Source of the DNA: Antilocapra americana
Taxonomy: Eukaryota > Chordata > Mammalia > Artiodactyla > Antilocapridae
Direction of reading: 5' to 3'
Assembly (NCBI GenBank): GCA_007570785.1
Contig: ML662449.1
Location: 17,175,601 to 17,239,600, forward strand
DNA length: 64,000 nucleotides
Position 1 is the stretch's first letter; each line of letters opens with the position of its first letter. Below the pieces are notes generated by a model that made no database searches, was not told where the DNA came from, and worked only from the letters and a program-made list of their open reading frames with translations. Position numbers and translations under genes: made by a program. Shown one piece after another: positions 10,981 to 20,840 of this stretch.

Positions 10981-12184
10981 ATATATAATAACCATGAGAC
11001 AAGATATGCAAAACAACAGAAAAAATAAAGCTATATACAACAATTAACAGCAAAAATTATGATGGGTAATTGTAACACACATACATTAGCAATTTTAAAC
11101 ATAACACAATATTTTATACATTGGAAGAGTGCACAGACATCATTCATTTGTATTTTTTATTGTGGTAAAATATACCTAACATACAATTTACCATTAGTGA
11201 CATATTTTTAATCTTTAAAATTAATTTCAATAACTAAAAGAATGAGAATTTAAATGACATTTTGGTACATCACTAAGAAATAATGGAATGTTTATCATGA
11301 TTAAGTATTAATTCATTCAACTTTTTTCTGTCAAAATTACATTTAGCTTTGTAATGCCTTTGAAATTTAATTTTTTTCATAAACCAAACAACAAATTAAA
11401 CCTCATTAACTTTTTTTTATTTGATGTATATTATACACTGTGACTACATAAAAGTAATTAACAAAGAATAATAAAACTCCAAATGAAGCCTACAGAAATC
11501 ACAGACAAACATTGGGAAGCTAAACAAAAACAGCTTTCCAGTTGTTATAGTTGATATTAACAGATCTACTTTCAATTACAAACTACTTGCAAAACAACAA
11601 AACTGAAAAGAAAACATCAAAATATATGCAAAGCAAAATTTGAGTACTTAATTATGAAATAAGTCAATTTTAATACATGAAATCAAATTTTTAAGCAAGA
11701 ACAACAGAACAACAAAAGGAGCATAATAAATATAAAAGAATGTAAATGGTAAAGGCAAACAGAAAATAATTAATTACAAAGCAAGAAAAAAGTAAAGCTG
11801 AAATTTCAAGAGATTATTTTTTCCAAAAATTATTTTAATGGAAAAGCGTAACATATCTCTAAGGACAACCTTCACTACTAGACTTGATGTTTTCATCTAT
11901 TCCAGGCTTCTTAATATAATGGAGCTAGATTTATTATGCTGCTTAAGAAAAAAGCCATATGGAAGAGCAAAGTATTTGGTCTCTCAGACCACCATACTCA
12001 CTTTGGAATGCTTTTCCTTGATGGGGAAACGGTGTCTCTGAATGCCTCCAACTACCTGAAAGACACCCAACCTTTGACAAGAGTGATTCCAGAAAAGCAA
12101 AAGACTTCCAAGATCCTTGTTTCAGCATAGCAAAATTCAAGTGTAATTTTAGAGCCATCCTGCAAAATGACTAATGGAATTTAG
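10981..12184. other. AT-rich unique DNA with a short L1 scrap
   Basis: No gene is supported. A segment at about 11150-11215 (tttttattgtggtaaaatat, then acatacaatttaccatt) matches an L1 3'UTR in antisense. The piece 11850-12160 is less AT-rich and has short open frames on both strands, but no residue pattern I recognise. Confidence 0.5.
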
Positions 12185-12785
12185 CCACCCTAGCTTTAGC
12201 ACACTTTATCTTTTTTCTTCGTTTTATTTTTAATCCATTTGTGTCTTAATATATAAAGTACATTTCTTGTAGGCAGAAAATGGTAGCTTTTGTTGCTTCT
12301 TCAATCAGCAATCTCTACTTTTTAACTGAGATGTTTAGATTGAAATCAGAACCCTATCACTAGTGGGGCAAATCTGACTAATGGTTCAAATCCAGCTGTG
12401 TTTCTGCTGTAGCATCAAAGTTCAACTCTTAACATAAGCCTTGAAACATATTTTCTATCTGGTCTTTTACAGAAAAGATTTTCTGATATCTTGTTTAAAT
12501 ATAAGATGATTCTCAAAATGATTAAAGGCTATAATTTTGGTTTTGTTTTCTATTTGACCTACTGTAATTTGACACCTAACTTTTATTACTATTTCTTTTT
12601 TATATTAATTGAATATTTTTATAGTCCCAAATTATCCCTTTTTTTGGCATACTGGCTGTAACTTTGTTTTGTTATTTTGATAGTCCTATGGTTTACTAAC
12701 TATATATTTAACTTATTAAGTCTACATTCAAGTAATATTATACAACTTCATTAAAAGTGTAGACTCTTACAGTAGTGCAGTTTAA
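12185..12785 (-). mobile_element. Old L1 ORF2 fragment, antisense
   Basis: The blocks ccatttgtgtcttaatatat, aaagtacatttcttgtaggc and caatctctactttttaactg match the antisense of the L1 ORF2 region just downstream of the endonuclease. The match continues to tagactcttacag near 12775. The copy is old and carries many indels. Confidence 0.7.
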
Positions 12786-12789
12786 TTTG

Positions 12790-13085
12790 TCATGAAAGCC
12801 CACAGATAACATCATACTCAATGGTGAAAAGCTGAAAGCTTTTTCTCCAAGGTCAAGAACAAAACAAGAGTGCCCACTCTATTTACCAAGTACTGGAAGT
12901 CCTAAACATAGCAATCTGGCAAGAAAAAAATAAAATAAACAACACAGAAAATGGAAAGGAAGATGTAAAATTGCCTTTCTGTTGCACATGACATGATCTT
13001 GTGTATAGAAAGTCCTAACAATTATTTTCAAAAATAAAGAAAACGACCTCATTCACAATAACATCAAATAAATAAAATAAAATAT
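12790..13085 (+). mobile_element. L1 ORF2 reverse-transcriptase fragment
   Basis: Sense L1 blocks are recognisable: aagcccacagataacatcat, actcaatggtgaaaagctga, ggaagtcctaaacatagcaa, gacatgatcttgtgtataga. They come from the RT palm; the gacatgat block stands where L1 encodes the FADD-type catalytic motif. Deletions remove sequence between blocks and the frame is broken. Confidence 0.8.
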
Positions 13086-13089
13086 TTAC

Positions 13090-14815
13090 ATTTGAAGGGG
13101 AAGCACCTCTTCAGACTGGCTTCAATGGAGAAAGACTTCTACCTTCAGGTTGCTCTGGGGGCTCCAGTTTGGTGGGGTGAAGTGTAGGATTTCTGATTCC
13201 TGGGAGGGCATAGCAACATAGTTTCTTTGCAGCTCTATCAGCTAAGGGTAGTTTCACCAAAGAAAGATGGCAGGTGGCTTCTATGTCCAAAACTACAGTT
13301 GTTCTGTGTGTGGCAATGGAGGCTAGGGTTACTGGAGTCCTGACAGGTGGAAGCTGCTTGGTCTTCTTCTTTTTCTTTCTTTTTTTTTTTTTTGGTCCAT
13401 AGGAGGAAATTCTAAATGAGGGGATCCCTCTTGGCATCAGTCCTGGCACGCAAGCAGTCAGAGAGGCTGTAGAGCATGGATCCTGGGATAAGGCACCATG
13501 GGACTACTAGAGCACCTGCGTTCCAGGGCATGGGGACAATTACTGTGGTGATGGTGCTGGTGGCTGAGGTGTAATTATGCACAGATCTCCTGTGGGATCA
13601 GAGCCTAGGTCTCAGGGACTTGGCAAAATAAATTAAAGCGAGTGCAGAGAAAAAGAGAGCGAGCTGGTCAGTGAGGCAAGAAAAGGGAAATTTATTAAAG
13701 GGAAAAGAGAGGGTAACTAGCTCTTAAGGAGGACCAGCATCCTCCCTTTCTGACAGGGCCCTTCTTATACCCCACCAATGAAAAATTCTCTGAAGGGATG
13801 GTCACTTAGCTGGAGGTCTGGAATCTGATATTCTCATAGCTTTGAGAAGATAGGCACCAGTGAGAAAACAGCATGTGATTTGGGCAATTTGGTCAGACTC
13901 ATGGATCACTGTGATTTTATTCTTTGTTTGCGAGGTCGACATAATGAACCATCTTGTCAATGAGACACCATGTGGGCCCTATCAATAACTAGGCAGGGAA
14001 GGGGCAAAGGGGAAATCACAGCAGCAGCACGGCTTTGGCATAACAGGTTGCAGTGGTGGCTTGAGGGCAGAGGGCAAGGCGTGCGGTAGCAGAATAGACT
14101 GAGGATGGGGAGCTAAAGTCCCAACTCTAGCCCCAAGGTGAAGTTGCAGAACTGCAGCATCACATCCGTAGTGATGGCCAGTTAAAGCCATGTGTCTAAA
14201 CCCAGGGGGCAATGTGTAGGGAAGGGGCAGCTCAGCCCAGTTTACGTCAGGTGATAGCCATGACTCAGGACCCAAGGGCGGCCTCCAAACAGCAGCCGCT
14301 CCGGTGCTATAGATGGCAATGCTCTGTGGCATGTGGATCCTGAAGAGCAGGTCACAGCAGCAACTAGGGGCTCCTGGGGAGCAACTGTAGCTCTAGCCCC
14401 AGGAATGAAACACAGAAGAAAGTCTTAGGTAGCTCTGTCGTCTGGGTTCAGAATGATGGTGAAGTCTGTGGGAGTTCTCATAGCAAAGACTGCAAAGGTC
14501 CTCCGTAGTGAGTCTTGCTGTGCTTCTGTTCTCCTTTGTCCTGTGATAAAATTTCCCTGAGGGGATCACTCCTAGGATGGATTGGGGGATGTGTTGACAC
14601 AGGTAAAATGCTTCCTTTGCTTTTATCTGCAGACATCCTCTTTTTTTTCTGTTCTGGGGCAATTCTGATACCTTATTATTATAGTCTAGTGCTCTCCCAG
14701 AGCTATTTTTGTCCGTTTGTATCTGTTCACCTACTGTCTGTATATTTTTGTTGTTGTTGTGGAAACAAGAGTTGGAATCTCCCAACTCACCATCTTGCTG
14801 ATGTCATCTCCCTCA
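13090..14815 (-). mobile_element. Probable L1 5' region, antisense, holding an LTR
   Basis: The right end read on minus starts gatgacatcagcaagatggt followed by gagttgggagattccaac. This resembles the start of mammalian L1 5'UTRs, which commonly contain a cagcaagatgg motif. GC content is higher than in the neighbourhood. Minus-strand frames of 112-130 codons (13111-13449, 13982-14332, 14393-14785) have no domain I recognise and are probably chance frames. An LTR-like block splits it at 13591-13984. The assignment to L1 rests mainly on the first ~60 bases. Confidence 0.45.
13591..13984 (-). mobile_element. Solo LTR-like element
   Basis: A 394-bp block reads TGATAGGG...CCCACA on the minus strand, so it has TG...CA ends. 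It contains ggtataagaaggg, a TATA-like box, about 150 bp upstream of an AATAAA polyadenylation signal (minus-strand tttaataaatttccc, plus 13689-13704). That order fits an LTR in antisense orientation. I could not find matching target duplications at the two ends, so the boundaries may be off or the site rearranged. Confidence 0.55.
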
Positions 14816-14879
14816 TTTAGGCTTTCAAATATTGTAGGTCTCTGGCAATCCATTCGCTTGGATTTGGATTTATTATTTG

Positions 14880-15205
14880 TTCTCATTTGAAAATTTATAT
14901 ATTTTGTCTTCATTCCTGAAACATTTTTATTATACACATAAGATTCTGGATTGCTAGGTCATTTTTCTTTTCCTCAATACTTCAAAGATATTCTTGCATT
15001 CTCTTCTGTCATCCACCACATCTGATGAAAAAGTAGTTGTTCAAGGAATTCCATTGTTTCCTATATTTAAAAAGTACTTTTTCCCTTGCTGCTTTTTACT
15101 AGTTGCTCTTTCTGTTTAGTTTTTAACAGTGCCTTGTTATGCTTGTTTATATTGTTTGATTTTCATGACTCAAATTGTATTTCTCAGTGTCTTTGTTACC
15201 AAACA
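14880..15205 (-). mobile_element. Old L1 fragment, antisense
   Basis: The blocks attctggattgctaggtcat, tgcattctcttctgtcatcc and tctgatgaaaaagtagttg match a well-known antisense L1 segment. The match fades past 15200, where LTR sequence begins. Confidence 0.55.
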
Positions 15206-15209
15206 CAAA

Positions 15210-16100
15210 TTCATGTGTTCAACACTTAAGGAGATCAAACAAACCAAAATATCAGAGTTTGGACCAGAAAAATGTTTATTGCCAGGTCGAGGAAAAATAA
15301 GTGCTCATGTTGAAAAATTCTGAACCCTCTGATGGTTTTGGGGTAGTTTTCATGGGCAAAATTTGAGGTTAGTGTTGCAGTGTGTATGACTTTCTTCTGA
15401 CTGGTTGTTGGTGAAGTAAGAGGGCAGTGATCCAGGAATCTTGTGCTCAGTCTAAAGCTACCATCCTCCACCTTGCTAGGGGCCTTGGTTCCTCCAGAAG
15501 AACTAAAAAATATTGTCATGTGAATCCCTTGAGGAGAAATCAGGACGCTGCTTTAATCACTGTCTTACAGTTTTTTGTTTGTTTCTTTGTTTGTTTTGCT
15601 CGTTTGTTTCTTCATCCTCTTACTTGCCTGGTCAGCAACTCTTTGAATCTGCTCATTAGCGTTTAGGAAGGTCTAGGAGGCAGAAGTCATTTTTCCTTCA
15701 AAAAGAAAACAGAAATGGGGACATAGGTTTTTGTGTCTAAGAGGGCCCTACAGGGTCCTGCTTTGGTTTCATTTTATTATGATTATTTAGTGGGAATTGT
15801 TGGCTATTATTACACTTAACATTTTTTCTGCTTCTGTTGCAAAAAGGGGGACCCTTTCTAGGGCCCAAGAGCGTGCTCTTGTCTAACAGTAGGAAATGAA
15901 TTGCCTGAGGAAACACACATGCTGACAAAGTCAAAGACCTTATTAGGAAAGGGTGCTGGGGCTAAGAACACTTAGTAAGGGAACCTGAGAATTGCTCTGC
16001 CAAGTGGCTTGCAGTCTCAGATTAATGGAAATGGGGCTATTTTTGAGGATGTCTCTGGCCCGCCTTCTTGCTTGTGCCCAAATTTGGTCCAAATTTGCCA
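15210..16100 (-). mobile_element. Ruminant ERV LTR, antisense
   Basis: Read on minus it contains gagactgcaagccac, cagagcaattctc, ctgttagacaagagc, gggccctagaaaggg and tccccctttttgc. The same ordered motifs occur in sense orientation at 62750-62915, so the two are one LTR family. Near the left end the minus strand carries ggcaataaacattt, a likely polyadenylation signal. I believe the family is a ruminant class II (ERVK-like) LTR, but that is from memory. The ends are not exact and no internal retroviral gene sequence adjoins it. Confidence 0.7.
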
Positions 16101-16104
16101 TACC

Positions 16105-18010
16105 CTTTTAGAGCATTATATTTCCTGCTGCCCTAGCCGCCAACTCCTCTGAGTACCTGGTGCTGTCAGAACCCCTGCAACCCAAGCAGCTGCACCACCT
16201 CCACACCAGACCCTCACATGGGCAAACCCAAGTCTTCCAGTGCAGCCTCAGGAGCAAACCCCAGTGGACGACCCTCATGCAGAGGGGGACATAAAGCTAC
16301 AATTGAAACCCAGGGTCAGGGTGGCCAAGGAAGAAGACCCAAAACCTTCCCCCAACCTGTACAAGCTGCAGATTAAATCCACATGATCAACTAGGCAGAC
16401 TGTGTCTATGGAGTATATAAAAGGTCACTGAGAACTCTCACAAAAGAAAATGCATTAGTTCTGATAGCTGTGGACATTGGAGGCAAGAACACAGAGGCAT
16501 AGGACCAGATTAGAATCTGAGCTACACCAACAACAGGTCCAGAGATCAGCACAGTGTTGGAGGGCAATTTAGGGAGGTGAGGTGGGCTGTGACTCCCAGC
16601 AAGGAAAAGGATTCTGACAGCAGTGCCTCAAGAAAAACATTTAGTATTCTTATGTTTTGATTTCTTCTGTAAATTCTTTTGGATTATATTTTCTTCCCTC
16701 TGTTGTAGTTGTTGATTTTATTGGTTGTATGAAACCTAATTAAGGTTTTGAGCTTTGTTTTCTTTCCTTTTTTTTCTCAGTCATATTTTTTATTGTTATT
16801 ACAAATCTCTGCCTCTACTTGGGCTTTTGCAATTCTGAGGAGCTTTCCTTTTTTTTTTTTCTTTTTAATTTAAAATTTTCTAAACCTATTATTATTTTTC
16901 CTACATTTATGCCCTTGTTTGCTTTTCCTACTGTTCTTTTCTCCTTGCAGTTGATCTTTAATGTATCTAAATATTCATCTACTTCTATTTAATTTTGCAT
17001 ATCTATTCTTTCTTTTCTTCTAAACATATTTGTTAGTTTATTTTCAAAGCTTTATTCCCCAATCAACTCCTTGCTTTAGTTTTGTTTTCCAATATGTGCT
17101 TTACTTAATTTTGTTCTGGTAGATATAATTGTTTGTTTCCTTTGTTCACCAGGTCAATCTATTATACTTTATTTTTGTTGGACTGTTCTGATTTTGCTTA
17201 TGGATATATATGTATATGTGTGTATTCAGTCACATTTTTTTATTGTTGTTATAAACCTCTGCATCTACATTAGGCTTTTACAGTTGTGTGGAGTTTTCCT
17301 TTTTCCTCTATTTTTTTTTCCTTTCTTTTCACGTTTTTATAATTTTAATTTTTTAAACCTATTATATTTTTTTACATTTATTCTTTTGTTTGCCTTTCCT
17401 ACTGTTTTTTTTCCCTTTGCATCTAATTATTAATGTATATAAATCTCCTTCATCTACCTCTATTTAACTTTGCATAGCTATTCTTTCTTTCTTTCCTTTC
17501 CTCTCAACATATTTGTTAGTTTCATTTTTATTGCTTTATTCCCCACTTGGTACCTTGCTTTAGTTTTGTTTTCCACTTTGTGCTTTAGTTAGTTTTGCTT
17601 TTAACTGGTAAATATAATTTTTGATTTCCTTTTTTTTTTTTTGCTGGGTTAATCTCTTGTACTTTATTTTTGTTTGAATGTTTTGACTTTGCTCATGGGT
17701 GTATATGTATATGTGTATATTCTATATTTTAATTATTATCTGCCTGATTTTGTAAATGCCATTTGTCTCAGGTTCATCTTTGGTTTCTCATTTTCGGATA
17801 TTTGTTTTAATCTAACTTAAGGCCATAACAAACCACTTGTGGAATCTTCATTCCTGACCAGAGATCAAGCCCTAAGCCTTTGGAGTAGGAGCACTGACTC
17901 CAAGACCTTAGACTACCAGAGAACTAACCCTAGGGAGTATCAAATAGTGAGAACTCACACAAAGGAAGACACTTGAATACAAGACCCAGAATCATCCAAC
18001 CACATGTAGC
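16105..18010 (+). mobile_element. Ruminant L1 5'UTR
   Basis: The region starts with a GC-richer leader (gccaactcctctgagtacc, cagctgcaccacctccacac, ggagtatataaaaggtcac). A long T-rich part follows and then the leader just before ORF1 (ctagactaccagagaac-like, gggagtatcaaatag). This order fits the 5'UTR of ruminant L1 elements. A TATA-like tatataaaa occurs at about 16415. The T-rich part is present twice in tandem (16780-17226 and 17227-17715). The L1 continues into ORF1 at about 18020. Confidence 0.85.
16780..17715 (+). repeat. Tandem duplication (~447-bp period) in L1 5'UTR
   Basis: Two copies share the same order of blocks. Copy 1 begins cagtcatattttttattg at 16780 and copy 2 begins cagtcacatttttttattg at 17227. 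Each is followed by aaayctctgcmtctac, a ttttcc/T-rich block, cctattat, ttgtttgc, tttcctactgtt, catatttgttagtt, tttagttttgttttcca and a tatatgtatatgtgt end. The copies differ by many substitutions, so the duplication is not recent. Confidence 0.85.
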
Positions 18011-18019
18011 ATCCTGTGC

Positions 18020-18725
18020 AGGATGCCTCATCTAAACAACAAACAAAACAAAAGTACAAACCTAATCATCAGCAGACAGGATTACCAAGTCACTCAAATC
18101 ATAATAATAAGGCAGAGAAATGCTACACAAATGAAGGAACAAACTAGAAACACAGAAGTCCAAACAAATGAAGAGGAAGTAGGCAAACTCCCTGAAAAAA
18201 AAATTCAGAATAATGATAGTAAAGATGATCAAAAACCTTGAAAACAAAATGGAGAAAATGCAAGAATCAATTAGCAAAAACCTAGAAGAATTAAAGAATA
18301 AACATACAGAGACAAACAACACAATTACTGGAATTAAAAATACTCTAGAAGTAATCATCAGCAGAATATCTAAAGCAGAAGGATGAATCAGTGAGCTGGA
18401 AGATAAAATGCTAGAAATAACTTCTGAAGAGCAAAATAAAGTAAAAAGAATGAAAAAACAAAACTGAGGATAGTCTCAGAGTCCTCTGGGACAATATCAA
18501 ATGCACAAACAGTTGAATTATAGGGGTCCCAGAAGAAGAAGAGAAAATGAAAGGGTATGAGAAAAATTTTGAAGAGATTATAGTTGAAAATTTCCTCAAC
18601 ATGGAAAAAGAAAAAATCAAGTCCAAGAGGCACAAAGAGCCCCATACATGATAAACCTGAGGAGAAACATGCCAAGACATACTAATCAAACTAACAAAGA
18701 CTAAACAAAAACTAGCAAAGACTAA
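18020..18725 (+). pseudogene. L1 ORF1 5' half, broken
   Basis: The frame carries the coiled-coil part of L1 ORF1p, an RNA-binding chaperone of the L1 particle. Residues such as KMEKMQESISKNLEELK and TGIKNTLEVIISRISKAEG give a heptad-rich pattern. In-frame stops follow within ~60 codons and again before 18500. Sequence ends near 18725 (caaagactaaacaaaaactagcaaagactaaac, a short local duplication) and then jumps to the C-terminal part of ORF2. The C-terminal half of ORF1, the endonuclease and most of the RT are therefore missing. Confidence 0.85.
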
Positions 18726-18734
18726 ACTGAACAG

Positions 18735-19243
18735 CTACTTGTAAAAGATTGAAATTAGAACACTTCCTAACACCATACACAAAGATAAACTCAAAATGGA
18801 TTAAAGACCTAAAAATGAGACCAGAAAATATAAAACTCTTAGAGGAAAACATAGGCAGAACACTCGATGGCAAAAATCAAAGCAAGATCCTCTGTGATCT
18901 ACCTCCTAGAGTAACTAAAATAAAAATAAAAGTCAACAAGTGCGACCTGATTAAACTTAAAAGCTTTTATACAGCAAAGGAATCTAGGTGAAAAGACAAC
19001 CCTCAGAATGGAAGAAAATAATAGCATTATTTTCAATGAAACAACTGACGAAGTATTAACTTCCAAAAGATATAAGCAGCTCATACAACTCAATGGCAGA
19101 AAAAACAAACAACCCAATCTAAAAGGGGGAAACAGACCTAAAAAGACATTTCTACAAAAATGACTTATAGATGGCTAACAAACACATGAAAAGATGCTCA
19201 ACATCACTCATTATTAGATAAATGCATATCAAAACTACAATGA
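18735..19243 (+). pseudogene. L1 ORF2 C-terminal part (host copy, first piece)
   Basis: The best frame (18749-18991) reads [20 protein letters not shown], the typical ORF2p segment after the RT domain. The same segment appears on the minus strand in the younger L1 at 19244-19855, which gives an internal check. After aacaacccaatct and aaacacatgaaaagatgctc the element is interrupted at 19243 by the younger L1 and resumes at 20841. Confidence 0.9.
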
Positions 19244-19855
19244 GATTGTTTGTCTGTTGCTTCATTGGCTATTATTTTCTCCCATTCTGAAGGCTGTCTT
19301 TTCACCTTGCTTATAGTTTCCTTTGTTGTGCAGAAGCTTTTAATTTTAATTAGGTCCCATTTGTTTATTCGTGCTTTTATTTCCAATATTCTGGGAGGTG
19401 GGTCATAGAGGATCCCACTTTGGTTTATGTCAGAGAGTGTTTTGCCTATGTTATCCTCTAGGAGTTTTATAGTTTCTGGTCTTATGCTTAGATCTTTGAT
19501 CCATTTTGAGTTTATCTTTGTGTATGGTGTTAGAAAGTGTTCTAGTTTCATTCTTTTACAAGTGGCTGTCCAGTTTTCCCAGCACCACTTGTTAAGGAGG
19601 TTGTCTTTTCTCCATTGTATATTCTTGCCTCCTTTGTCAAAGATAAGGTGTCCATAGATGCGTGGATTTATCTCTGGGCTTTCTATTTTGTTCCGTTGAT
19701 CTATATTTCTGTCTTTGTGCCAGTACCATACTGTCTTAATGACTGTGGATTTGTAGTATAGCCTAAAGTCAGGTAGGTTGATTCCGCCAGTTCCATTCTT
19801 CTTTCTCAAGATTGCTTTGGCTATACGAGGTTTTTTGTATTTCCAAACAAATTAA
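19244..19855 (-). mobile_element. Young L1: inverted 5' segment (twin priming)
   Basis: The minus-strand frame 19204-19809 is open for 201 codons and encodes the ORF2p stretch from [20 protein letters not shown] to [20 protein letters not shown]. On the minus strand it ends just before the point where the plus-strand part (19856) starts, so the two pieces are adjacent in the parent element but opposite in orientation. This is an insertion with a 5' inversion. Confidence 0.92.
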
Positions 19856-20830
19856 ATATACAAGCAACTCCTGCAGCTCCATTCGAGAAAAATAAACGAC
19901 CCAATCAAAAAGGTGGCCAAAGAACTTAACAGACATTTCTCCAAAGAAGACATAAAAATGGCTAACAAACACATGAAAAGATGCTCAACATCACTCATTA
20001 TCAGAGAAATGCAAATCAAAACTACAATGAGGTACCACTTTACACCAGTCAGAATGGCTGCCATCCAAAAGTCTACAAGCAATAAATGCTGGAGAGGATG
20101 TGGAGAAAAGGGAACCCTCTTACACTGTTGGTGGGAATGCAAACTAGTACAGCCACTATGGAAAACAGTGTGGAGGTTCCTTAAAAAACTGGAAGTAGAC
20201 CTGCCATATGACCCAGAAATCCCACTGCTGGGCATACACACTGAGGAAACCAGAATTGAAAGAGCCACGTGTACCCCAATGTTCATCGCTGCATTGTTTA
20301 CAATAGCCAGGACACGGAAGCAACCTAGATGCCCATCAACTGAAGAATGGATAAGAAAGCTGTGGTACATATACACAATGGAATATTACTCAGCATTAAA
20401 AAAAAAAATTCATTTGAATCAGTTCTACTCATGTGGACGGAACTGGAGCCTATTATCCAGAGTGAAGTAAGCCAGAAGGAAAAACAACAATACAATATAC
20501 TAACGCATATATATGGAATTTAGAAAGATGGCAGCAAGAACCCAGCATACGAGACAGCAAAAGGAACGCAGATGTATAGAACAGACTCATGGACTCTGTG
20601 GATGAGGGCAAGGGTGGGATGATATGGGAGAATGGCATTGAAACATGTTAATTATCATATGTGAAATCAATCGGCAGCGCAGGATTGATGCTCGGGGCTG
20701 GTGCATCGAGATTTCCCGGGGGGGGGGGGGGAGGGGGGGGGGGGGGGGGGGGGTTCTGGGGGGGGAGCATATGTAAACCCATGGCGATTTCATGTCATTG
20801 CATGGCAAAACCAAAAAGAAAAAAAAAAAA
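19856..20830 (+). mobile_element. Young L1: 3' end with poly(A)
   Basis: Sense L1 from tatacaagcaactcctgcag to an A-rich tail at 20811-20830. The plus frame 19913-20470 is open for 185 codons and includes the C-terminal cysteine region [18 protein letters not shown] and the end segment [14 protein letters not shown]. The 3'UTR holds the G-rich tract that is anomalous here (20718-20765). The host L1 resumes at 20841. TACAATGA with preceding A/C bases is present at both ends (19231-19243 and 20827-20840). Confidence 0.93.
20718..20765 (+). repeat. Poly-G tract in L1 3'UTR
   Basis: Forty-eight bases are G apart from one A at 20732 and a ttct interruption at 20754-20757. The related L1 at 41946-41990 has, in the same place, a mixed G-rich sequence (cagggggaggcaattggg, ggtggtgggggttggagg). 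The tract is either a true homopolymer expansion or a consensus error in a hard-to-read G-rich region. Confidence 0.9.
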
Positions 20831-20840
20831 CCTACAATGA

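Noticed and set aside
11943..12158. Possible exon with splice-like motifs on minus
   Set aside because: A GTGAGT-like donor is visible, but there is no matching acceptor, no domain, and overlapping frames exist on both strands.
19852..20376. 174-codon minus-strand frame rich in hydrophobic residues
   Set aside because: It is the antisense shadow of the L1 ORF2 C-terminus at 19913-20470; the same shadow recurs at 40990-41601 opposite the sister L1.
20718..20765. Telomeric or switch-region-like G-rich sequence
   Set aside because: It has no TTAGGG or class-switch pentamers, and the position corresponds to the G-rich part of the L1 3'UTR.
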